Shown: positions 1 through 6,188 of the stretch, one piece after another
Numbering within the stretch: position 1 is the first letter of the stretch
Layout of the letters: every line of letters begins with the position of its first letter
Source of the DNA: an uncultured Prevotellaceae bacterium
GTDB taxonomy: Bacteria; Bacteroidota; Bacteroidia; Bacteroidales; Bacteroidaceae
Direction of reading: 5' to 3'
Assembly (NCBI GenBank): GCA_937900485.1
Contig: CALCEL010000011.1
Span: 1 to 21,249 of the forward strand
DNA: 21,249 bases
Notes under the pieces: model-generated
What the model was told of the DNA's origin: nothing
The model's input: the letters and a program-made list of their open reading frames with translations, nothing else
Databases searched by the model: none
Program-made: the position numbers and the translations under genes

Positions 1-357
1 ATCATTGCCGTGATTATCTCCGTGATGGGCTACGTGGGTATGTCGCTTTTCTTCATCCGTCAGCGCAAGAAGGAGATAGCCATACGCAAGGTAATGGGCT
101 CCACGTCAGGAGAGGTGCTGCTGCTGATGCTCCGCACGTTCTCCACCCCACTACTGGTGTCGTTTGTCATCGCCGTACCTATATCATACTATATCATGAG
201 CGACTGGCTCTCGAACTTCTCGTATCGCATCGCGCTCAGCCCCTGGATATTCGTTGCTGCTGGGTTAAACTGCTTCATCATCTCCATGCTCACCGTCATT
301 GTCCAGAGCTGGCGCGCTGCTTCAGAGAACCCTGTGAATAACATCAAGACAGAATAA
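1..357 (+). CDS. FtsX/MacB-family ABC transporter permease, C-terminal end (5' truncated)
   Basis: Only the last 118 codons are present; the frame is open from base 1, so the start lies outside the window. The visible part is the closing module of a MacB/FtsX permease. A hydrophobic helix is followed by the charged signature RQRKKEIAIRKVMG (about residues 20-33 of the visible part), then two more membrane helices and the typical ending NPVNNIKTE. The permease at 368-2719 ends almost identically (NPVNYLKTE), so the two are paralogues. They lie 10 bases apart on the same strand and are followed by an ATPase, which indicates one operon. Such permeases act in the inner membrane and couple ATP hydrolysis to export or extraction of periplasmic substrates such as lipoproteins, peptides or antibiotics. 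The substrate cannot be told from sequence. Confidence 0.9.
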   Translation: MIAVIISVMGYVGMSLFFIRQRKKEIAIRKVMGSTSGEVLLLMLRTFSTPLLVSFVIAVPISYYIMSDWLSNFSYRIALSPWIFVAAGLNCFIISMLTVIVQSWRAASENPVNNIKTE

Positions 358-367
358 TAATAATGAT

Positions 368-2719
368 ATGAAGAGTAATTATAGAGGACAAGGAACCCTC
401 ATCAAAATCGTTTCGCTGGCCATCGGACTGACCGTCGGGCTGGTGCTGATAGCGCGTGTGGAACTGAACCGCAACTACGACCGTTGTATCGCCGACAAGG
501 AACGTGTGTATCAGGTAGGCGAAATGTTCCAGAAGATGGGCGAGGAGGCTGCCGAGTATGAGAACACACCCGGCGGAGCCATCCCTGCCATGTGCCGCTA
601 CATCCCGGAGGTAGAGGTGGGCACACGATGGACGTACCAATTCACCGACGAGAAACTGACAACAGAGGATGGCACGCACCATGACTTTGAGCATACGGTG
701 TTTGCCGACTCCTGCTTCTTTGATATCTTCAGCACAAAGATACTGCAGGGAGATGCCAAGATGATTCTGAGTACTCCCGGTCAATGTCTGATTAGTAAAC
801 GGTTGTATGACAGAATAGGGGGCGATGCTGCAGGCAAGACCTTCTGCTTTATGGCTGCTCCCGATAAGCCGATGACGGTAGGCGGTGTGTTTGAAGACTT
901 CGACGAGAACTCATCGTTTCGCCAACTTGACATCATCATGTCGATGCCGTCTATCGGTATCTATTCCTACGACGGTACGGGCAATCTGATGGGCAACGAC
1001 CGATATCACTCCTTCGTCCGTCTGCGACCTGATGCCGATATGGCAAAAGTGACTGAGGGGATGAACAAGATGCTGAAGGAACTGATACCTTGGAACGACG
1101 TGAAGGCTGCGGGCATCAAGGACTTTGGTTTCAAACTGAATGCTGTCAGCGGGAGCCACATGAAGAAAAAGACCGTCAAGACAACATGCATCATCCTTTC
1201 CGTCGTGGCTTTCGTCATGCTCTTCACGGCGGTGATGAACTACATCCTCGTGGTCATCAGCACGATGGTGAGCCGTGCCCGTCAGGTGGCTCTGCGCAAG
1301 GTGCTGGGAGCCCCATGCCGTGAGTTCTATCAGGCCACACTGAAGGAGGCCGCCATTCATCTGCTCTCAGCACTATTCATCATGGCCCTGCTGCTCTGGG
1401 TAGGAAAGGACTGGGTGCACGAACTCTTAGGCGTCAGCGTAGGAACGCTTTTCTCGTCGCAGACTTACCTGGTGCTGTCAATCATCTGCCTCATCGTACT
1501 GATCTGTTGCGGACTGTTGCCGGGGTTTATCTATTCTCGCATCCCGATGGCTTATGCCTACCGCTTGTATTCGGAGAGCAAGCGCATCTGGAAGCTGTCG
1601 TTGCTGGCCTTCCAGTTTGTGCTGTGCACCATGCTGCTCTGCATCCTCAGCACCATCTACCGCCAGTATGACTATATGCTGAATCGTGACTTGGGCTATG
1701 ACTACAAGGATGTGGCCTATATCGAGATATTGAATCCATCAGACTCTACCTACACGCTGGCCCGCGAGATAGAGAAGTTGCCTTGTGTGGAAAGCACGAG
1801 TACAGCCTATTCGCTATGGACGAACAAGCAAAGCGGCAACAATGTGATGCTGCCTGGCAAGACGGAACAACTGTTTAATTTCTTATGTATGTACTGGGCA
1901 GAATCGAGCATCGTCCAGACGATGGGACTGACGGTGACACAAGGTAGCGTGCCCGCACGCATAGACCACCCGGGATGGGGAGGCGAGGCTATCGTCGACG
2001 AGCGGTTTGCCGAGATGCTCAAGCAGCATACTGGCTGGAGCGATGTCGTGGGACAGGTCATCTTGAGCACAGAGTTTGGTGACCAGGTGCCTATCACCAT
2101 CAAAGCCGTGGTGAAGAACTTCACAATAGGTTCGCTTGTCAGCATAGAGGAGCGTCCTTCGATGATGATCAACGGAAACATTTACGCCAATTATATATTG
2201 GTGAAGCTCAATGCCCTGACGCCGGAAAACATACTCGCCGTTCAGCAGACGTGCGACAAGCTCTACCCTGACGCAGAATTGAACGTGAAACGATATAAGG
2301 ACGAACTGGCCGACCATTACGCACAGGCCAAGCACGCCCGTGACCTTATCATGATAGGCTGCTTGGCCTCGCTACTGATAACATTGATTGGACTGATAGG
2401 CTATGTGCGCGACGAAGTGCAGCGCCGCTCACGCGAACTGGCTATCCGCAAGGTGATGGGCGCAACCGTCAGCGAACTGCAGGGACTCTTCCTGCGCAGT
2501 ATAGCTATGATAGCCATCCCGTCTATCATCGTTGGTGTCGTTCTGGGCTGGTATTTCAGTGACATGCTGATGGAGCAGTTTGCCGACAAGGTGCAGTTCT
2601 CGTGGTTTGTCTTCACCACCTGTGCGCTCTTCGTACTGTTCGTCATTGCCGCCATCGTGCTGCTCCAGACCTATCGCGTGGCAACCAGTAATCCAGTGAA
2701 TTATCTAAAGACAGAATAA
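368..2719 (+). CDS. FtsX/MacB-family ABC transporter permease (two-module, 783 aa)
   Basis: This inner-membrane permease of the MacB/FtsX class has two membrane modules. An N-terminal helix (about residues 11-28) precedes a large periplasmic domain (about 30-270). A first core of four helices follows (about 274-297, 326-345, 370-390, 411-430). A second periplasmic domain leads to a final core of three helices (about 664-682, 712-732, 748-768). Each core carries the family's basic signature after its first helix: SRARQVALRKVLGA near 303 and RRSRELAIRKVMGA near 688. The length near 780 aa is usual for Bacteroidota permeases encoded in rows. The ATG at 368 lies 10 bases after the previous stop, and the ATPase begins 7 bases after this stop, so the genes are almost certainly co-transcribed. 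The substrate is unknown. Confidence 0.93.
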   Translation: MKSNYRGQGTLIKIVSLAIGLTVGLVLIARVELNRNYDRCIADKERVYQVGEMFQKMGEEAAEYENTPGGAIPAMCRYIPEVEVGTRWTYQFTDEKLTTEDGTHHDFEHTVFADSCFFDIFSTKILQGDAKMILSTPGQCLISKRLYDRIGGDAAGKTFCFMAAPDKPMTVGGVFEDFDENSSFRQLDIIMSMPSIGIYSYDGTGNLMGNDRYHSFVRLRPDADMAKVTEGMNKMLKELIPWNDVKAAGIKDFGFKLNAVSGSHMKKKTVKTTCIILSVVAFVMLFTAVMNYILVVISTMVSRARQVALRKVLGAPCREFYQATLKEAAIHLLSALFIMALLLWVGKDWVHELLGVSVGTLFSSQTYLVLSIICLIVLICCGLLPGFIYSRIPMAYAYRLYSESKRIWKLSLLAFQFVLCTMLLCILSTIYRQYDYMLNRDLGYDYKDVAYIEILNPSDSTYTLAREIEKLPCVESTSTAYSLWTNKQSGNNVMLPGKTEQLFNFLCMYWAESSIVQTMGLTVTQGSVPARIDHPGWGGEAIVDERFAEMLKQHTGWSDVVGQVILSTEFGDQVPITIKAVVKNFTIGSLVSIEERPSMMINGNIYANYILVKLNALTPENILAVQQTCDKLYPDAELNVKRYKDELADHYAQAKHARDLIMIGCLASLLITLIGLIGYVRDEVQRRSRELAIRKVMGATVSELQGLFLRSIAMIAIPSIIVGVVLGWYFSDMLMEQFADKVQFSWFVFTTCALFVLFVIAAIVLLQTYRVATSNPVNYLKTE

Positions 2720-2726
2720 AATAATT

Positions 2727-3401
2727 ATGATTAAACTTGAAAACATTCAGAAGGTGTTCCGCACGGAAGAGGTGGAGACCGTAGCCCTTGGGGGCGTATC
2801 GTTTGAAGTGAAGAAAGGTGAGTTTGTCGCCATCATGGGGCCCTCGGGCTGTGGCAAGTCGACGCTGCTCAACATCCTGGGCCTGCTCGACAATCCTACT
2901 GCCGGCCGCTACTGGCTCGATGGTCAGGAGGTGGGCACGCTGAAGGAGAGCCAGCGCACGAAGGTTCGCAAAGGTCAGATAGGTTTTGTATTTCAGAGTT
3001 TCAACCTCATTGACGAACTGAACGTGGAGGAAAACGTGGAGCTGCCGCTGACCTACCTTGGCGTACCCAAGAAGGAGCGTAAGCAGCGTGTAGAAGAGGT
3101 GCTGCGCCGCATGGCCATCTCGCATCGCGCCTACCACTTCCCCCAACAGCTCTCTGGAGGTCAGCAGCAGCGTGTGGCCATTGCCCGTGCCGTCGTGATG
3201 AATCCCAAACTCATCCTTGCCGACGAGCCGACAGGTAACCTCGACTCGAAGAACGGTCTGGAGGTGATGCAACTGCTCACCCAACTGAACCAAGAAGGCA
3301 CCACCGTCTTGATGGTGACCCACTCAGAGCGTGATGCAGGCTATGCTCAGCGTATCATCAATCTGTTTGACGGACAGGTGGTGCCTGACGTAGGTCTGTG
3401 A
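2727..3401 (+). CDS. ABC transporter ATP-binding protein, LolD/MacB type
   Basis: This cytoplasmic ATPase subunit powers the permeases encoded just upstream. All family motifs are intact: Walker A GPSGCGKST at 38-46 with Lys44, Q-loop Gln90, signature LSGGQQQR at 142-149, Walker B LILADEP at 162-168, D-loop NLDS at 171-174 and the switch His199. The length of 224 aa and the order of motifs fit the LolD/MacB/FtsE subfamily that pairs with FtsX-like permeases rather than importers. It starts 7 bases after the permease stop and is the last gene of the operon; a strong hairpin follows at 3421-3462. It is assigned by class only, because the transported molecule cannot be inferred. Confidence 0.95.
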   Translation: MIKLENIQKVFRTEEVETVALGGVSFEVKKGEFVAIMGPSGCGKSTLLNILGLLDNPTAGRYWLDGQEVGTLKESQRTKVRKGQIGFVFQSFNLIDELNVEENVELPLTYLGVPKKERKQRVEEVLRRMAISHRAYHFPQQLSGGQQQRVAIARAVVMNPKLILADEPTGNLDSKNGLEVMQLLTQLNQEGTTVLMVTHSERDAGYAQRIINLFDGQVVPDVGL

Positions 3402-3420
3402 CACCACTCCCACGAATAGC

Positions 3421-3462
3421 GCAATGCCCCGTCACACCGTTTTTGGTGTGACGGAGCATTGC
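3421..3462 (+). terminator. Strong hairpin, likely terminator of the ABC operon
   Basis: Two 18-base arms (3421-3438 and 3445-3462) are complementary with one mismatch and enclose the loop GTTTTT. The hairpin starts 20 bases after the ATPase stop codon. There is no clear T-run after it, so it may act as a bidirectional barrier or as a 3' end stabiliser between convergent units. Confidence 0.7.
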
Positions 3463-3738
3463 GTATCCTCGCTTGTCTGTTTCTGTGCGAATGAATGTGT
3501 ACGTGTGTCGTCATCCCTCGTCATCACGCTCGTCAGTGACGGTGTGACAGTCGTGACAATTGTCACTGACATCGTATCTTTCTACACATATATAATATAA
3601 AGCAGACAGGCCATTCTCTGTGAATCCCATCTTGTTGCCACTCTGTTTATACACGGAAATCATGAGGCCCAAATTGTTCGCACTCTGTTATCAAGCGTGA
3701 CGGATGTTATAGGCCTTGGGTAACGCATAAAGAAACAG

Positions 3739-3773
3739 GTGGAAAAACGGATAATTTGGCTTATGACGAAATT
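3739..3773. repeat. Intergenic repeat, copy 1 of 2
   Basis: This 35-base segment matches 17774-17808 at 28 of 35 positions without gaps. Both copies hold AATTT and AAATT arms that can fold into a small hairpin, and both lie in gene-free DNA. It may be a degenerate member of a dispersed non-coding family. Confidence 0.5.
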
Positions 3774-3835
3774 ATAGTCTGTCATCCGTGTTGCCGCCAA
3801 TTTCATGGAGTGTTTCTGTGATTACTCCGGATGGC

Positions 3836-3875
3836 AAAAAAAAGACGACAACAGAAAACTCTGATTGTCGTCTTT
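3836..3875 (-). terminator. Intrinsic terminator of tRNA-Pro
   Basis: The perfect 11-base arms AAAGACGACAA and TTGTCGTCTTT (3841-3851 and 3865-3875) enclose a 13-base loop. On the minus strand they are followed by eight U residues (A run at 3836-3843 on the plus strand). The stem begins at the last A of the encoded CCA end of the tRNA. Confidence 0.9.
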
Positions 3876-3950
3876 GGTCGGGATGAGGCGACTCGAACGC
3901 CCGACCCCTACGTCCCGAACGTAGTGCGCTACCAACTGCGCTACATCCCG
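3875..3950 (-). tRNA. tRNA-Pro (anticodon CGG)
   Basis: Read on the minus strand, the gene starts CGGGATG and ends CATCCCGA followed by an encoded CCA. The acceptor stem is 7 bp and perfect. The D arm starts TAGCGCAGTTGGTAGCGC. The anticodon stem CTACG/CGTAG encloses the loop TTCGGGA, giving the anticodon CGG, which reads the proline codon CCG. The T loop GTTCGAGTC is standard. The C1 start is typical of bacterial proline tRNAs. It lies 7 bases downstream of the HAD phosphatase stop on the same strand, so it may share that transcript, and a U-tailed hairpin follows at once. Confidence 0.96.
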
Positions 3951-3957
3951 ATTGTTG

Positions 3958-4605
3958 TTATCTATCCTTGATAAGCTTTTGAGCCTTCAAGTAAGTTATC
4001 TCTGTGAAGTTGTCAATAACGAAGTCACACTTGTCTTCTATAGCCTCACGAGCGTTGCAGGTTGTCAGTCCGACAGTGAAGATTCCAGCTGATGTTCCGG
4101 CTTTGAGTCCTGAGAAAGCATCCTCGAACACTATGCACTCGTTGATGTCAGCCTCAAATACCCTTGCCCCGAGCAGATAACAGTCTGGATCTGGTTTGGA
4201 TGCCTTGAAATCCTCTGACGTCAGCACTCTGTCGAAGAGTTGTCTGAATTCTGGCATCTGTCTCTCTACGCAGTTCATCTTTTTCATGTTGCTGCTTGTC
4301 ACCACCGCACATCTCACGCCATTCTTTCTGAGGTCCTTGATGAAGTCGAGCGCTCCGTCTGTGAACTCATAGCTCATCTGTGTCTCATACTCGTCAAGTG
4401 TCTCGCAGACCTTTTTTTGTGTCTCCTCATCAGGGAAGTAGCGTTCGAGAATCTGTCTCAGCGTGGTTCCCTTTATGATTTTTGCGAGGTCTGGAATGTC
4501 CGGGCGGAACCTCTGGCATATCTCACTCCATATTACGGTGTATTGTCCTTCAGTGTCAAACAATGTTCCGTCTAAGTCAAAGAGTGCTGCTTTTAGTTTT
4601 CCCAT
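3958..4605 (-). CDS. HAD-superfamily hydrolase, beta-phosphoglucomutase-like
   Basis: This is a cytoplasmic phosphatase or phosphomutase of HAD subfamily IA. The four HAD motifs are present: I FDLDGT at 9-14, with nucleophile Asp10 and acid/base Asp12; II VTSS at 102-105; III Lys137 in KASKPDP; and IV FEDAFSG at 160-166, with Glu161 and Asp162. The helical cap lies at about 16-85. A length of 215 aa is normal for the beta-phosphoglucomutase/phosphoglycolate phosphatase group, whose members act on small sugar phosphates or similar metabolites. The exact substrate cannot be read. The ATG at 4605 has a Bacteroidota promoter about 75 bases upstream (4678-4707). The tRNA-Pro gene follows 7 bases after the stop. 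Confidence 0.92.
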   Translation of the reverse strand: MGKLKAALFDLDGTLFDTEGQYTVIWSEICQRFRPDIPDLAKIIKGTTLRQILERYFPDEETQKKVCETLDEYETQMSYEFTDGALDFIKDLRKNGVRCAVVTSSNMKKMNCVERQMPEFRQLFDRVLTSEDFKASKPDPDCYLLGARVFEADINECIVFEDAFSGLKAGTSAGIFTVGLTTCNAREAIEDKCDFVIDNFTEITYLKAQKLIKDR

Positions 4606-4677
4606 TTTCGTGTGACTTGTATGCCAGCATCCATCTTTACGTCATGTCAGCATGGCAGTCTTTCCTTTTTCCGGCTG

Positions 4678-4707
4678 CAAAGGTAGTTTTATTTTTTGAA
4701 ACACCAA
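4678..4707 (-). promoter_or_regulatory. Bacteroidota-type promoter for the HAD gene
   Basis: On the minus strand TACCTTTG (4685-4678) matches the TAnnTTTG -7 box. TTGG (4707-4704) lies 18 bases further upstream as a -33-like box. It points to the HAD phosphatase gene and probably the tRNA behind it. Confidence 0.65.
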
Positions 4708-4763
4708 TGGTTTTGCGTGAAGTTTTGTGTATTTTTCCGCTTTTGGCGACAAGATTAGTACTT

Positions 4764-4802
4764 GGATGTTTCCGCAGAGATTTTCTCTTGTCGGAAACAC
4801 CC
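4764..4802 (-). terminator. Stem-loop downstream of proA
   Basis: The 11-base arms GGATGTTTCCG and CGGAAACACCC pair at 10 of 11 positions. An inner AGAGA/TCTCT stem can stack in the loop. The structure starts about 22 bases after the proA stop. On the minus strand no T-run follows; on the plus strand TTTT follows. It is a probable transcript end, not a textbook terminator. Confidence 0.55.
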
Positions 4803-4824
4803 TTTTCCAATCCGTGTGAGTATG

Positions 4825-6075
4825 TCATTTTGGTCTGACCTGGCCATTACCTCTGATAATCCACTTATACGTGGTGATCTCCTCCAGTGCCATAGGTCCT
4901 CTGGCGTGCAGTTTCTGTGTTGATATGCCTATTTCCGCGCCCAGTCCGAATTGTGCTCCGTCTGTGAACGATGTCGGTGCGTTATGGTATACGCAGGCGG
5001 CGTCGACCATTCTGAGGAAGATGTCGGCGGCTTCGTTGTCCTCTGTTATTATGCACTCGCTGTGTCCGCTGCCGTATTGTCTGATATGTCTGATTGCCTC
5101 ATTTTCGCTCTTGACGGTTTTTATCGCCATGGCGTACGCCTGGTATTCTGTTCCGTAATCCTCATCCGTGGCTACTATGAGCAGCGTGTCAGGATAATGT
5201 CCTTTCAGTGCTGTCATAGCCTGTGCGTCAGCGTGGATGATTACGTTGCTGTCAGCTAGCGGGGCGCATATCTGTGGCAGGTCATTAAGTCTTGTCTCAT
5301 GTACTATGCAACAGTCGAGGGCGTTGCACACGCTCACTCGTCGTGTCTTGGCGTTGTTGATGATGCGCGCGGCCTTGTCGGTGTCGGCCTCCTTGTCCAC
5401 GTACGCGTGACAGACGCCTGCTCCTGTCTCAATGACCGGCACGCTGGCTTCCTGTCTCACGAAGTCGATGAGTCGTTTGCTGCCTCTTGGTATGACGAGG
5501 TCCACGTAGCCGTTGGCGTGAAGCAGCTCTGCCGTCGCCTCATGGGTAGGCGGCATAAGCTCAATGATGTGGTCGTTGATGTTATGCTGTCGTAGCACGT
5601 CCTTGATGATGCGCACCAGTGCTCTGTTGCTGTCGTCAGCGTCTTTGCCTCCTTTCAGGATGCATGCGTTGCCAGACTTGAGGCAGAGCGAGAACACGTC
5701 GACGGTGACGTTAGGTCTCGCCTCATATACTATGCCGATGACGCCGAAAGGCACGCTGACTCTTGTCAGTTCCAGTCCATTAGGCAGCATGCGGTGTTTC
5801 AGGATCTTGCCGAGCGGGCTCCCGAGTGTCGCCACGTTGTCGGTGTCTCCCGCTATGCCTTGTATGCGTTCCTCAGTCAGCATGAGTCTGTCATACATCG
5901 GGTTGGAGAACTCCATGCGGGCGAGGTCCTTGGCGTTGGCTTCGAGAATCTCCTTGCTGCGTGTTCTCAGTGCGTTGGCCACGTCATGTATAATGTTGTT
6001 GATGGTGTCTGTGTCGGTCATGGCCAGGTCGAGACTGGCGTCTTTGACGTTCTGAAATAAAACGGCGTTATTCAT
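4825..6075 (-). CDS. proA: Gamma-glutamyl phosphate reductase (glutamate-5-semialdehyde dehydrogenase)
   Basis: ProA reduces gamma-glutamyl phosphate with NADPH to glutamate-5-semialdehyde, which cyclises to pyrroline-5-carboxylate on the way to proline; it acts in the cytoplasm. Family hallmarks are clear. They include VPFGVIGIVYEARPNVTVD near 108-126 and the cofactor-binding LKSGNACILKGGKDA near 132-146. RVSVCNALD carries the catalytic cysteine, Cys250, and SGHSECI and HARGPMALEEITTYKW lie near the C terminus. At 416 aa it has full family length. The ATG at 6075 is preceded by a good promoter (6098-6128). The glutamate kinase gene proB, often adjacent, is not in this window; instead a HypD-type enzyme that also yields pyrroline-5-carboxylate lies upstream on the same strand. 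Confidence 0.96.
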   Translation of the reverse strand: MNNAVLFQNVKDASLDLAMTDTDTINNIIHDVANALRTRSKEILEANAKDLARMEFSNPMYDRLMLTEERIQGIAGDTDNVATLGSPLGKILKHRMLPNGLELTRVSVPFGVIGIVYEARPNVTVDVFSLCLKSGNACILKGGKDADDSNRALVRIIKDVLRQHNINDHIIELMPPTHEATAELLHANGYVDLVIPRGSKRLIDFVRQEASVPVIETGAGVCHAYVDKEADTDKAARIINNAKTRRVSVCNALDCCIVHETRLNDLPQICAPLADSNVIIHADAQAMTALKGHYPDTLLIVATDEDYGTEYQAYAMAIKTVKSENEAIRHIRQYGSGHSECIITEDNEAADIFLRMVDAACVYHNAPTSFTDGAQFGLGAEIGISTQKLHARGPMALEEITTYKWIIRGNGQVRPK

Positions 6076-6097
6076 ATGTTTAGGTGTTTTATTGTTG

Positions 6098-6128
6098 CAA
6101 AGGAATGTAAATTAGATGATATGACAAA
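6098..6128 (-). promoter_or_regulatory. Bacteroidota-type promoter of proA
   Basis: On the minus strand TTTG (6128-6125), a 19-base spacer and TTCCTTTG (6105-6098) give the standard -33/-7 arrangement, with one departure (TT for TA) in the -7 box. It lies just before the proA ATG, so proA can be transcribed apart from hypD. Confidence 0.65.
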
Positions 6129-6129
6129 G

Positions 6130-6171
6130 AGAAAGCAGAAATAAATCGCTGTGTGACTTATCTCTGCTTCT
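6130..6171 (-). terminator. Stem-loop downstream of hypD
   Basis: Arms at 6130-6144 and 6158-6171 pair almost fully, with one bulge and one G-U pair, around a 13-base loop. On the minus strand this follows the hypD stop by 17 bases and runs into a pyrimidine-rich stretch, so it may end the hypD transcript before the proA promoter. Confidence 0.5.
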
Positions 6172-6188
6172 CTGTATGATTGAAGACG

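Larger units (their letters stand above)
3402..3874. other. Gene-free convergent intergenic region
   Basis: This stretch lies between the ABC ATPase (+) and tRNA-Pro (-). It holds the 18-bp hairpin at 3421-3462, a repeat-rich patch of GTCAGTGAC/GTCACTGAC arms (3532-3540 and 3562-3570, with the palindrome GTGACAATTGTCAC at 3553-3566), the repeat at 3739-3773 and the tRNA terminator at 3836-3875. The minus strand has an open frame from 3663 to 3511 (50 codons, Met start) with no clear promoter or ribosome site and no family I recognise. I do not call it a gene. Confidence 0.6.

Noticed and set aside
4637..4828. 63-codon minus-strand frame between proA and the HAD gene
   Set aside because: It spans the proA stem-loop and the HAD promoter and resembles no known protein.
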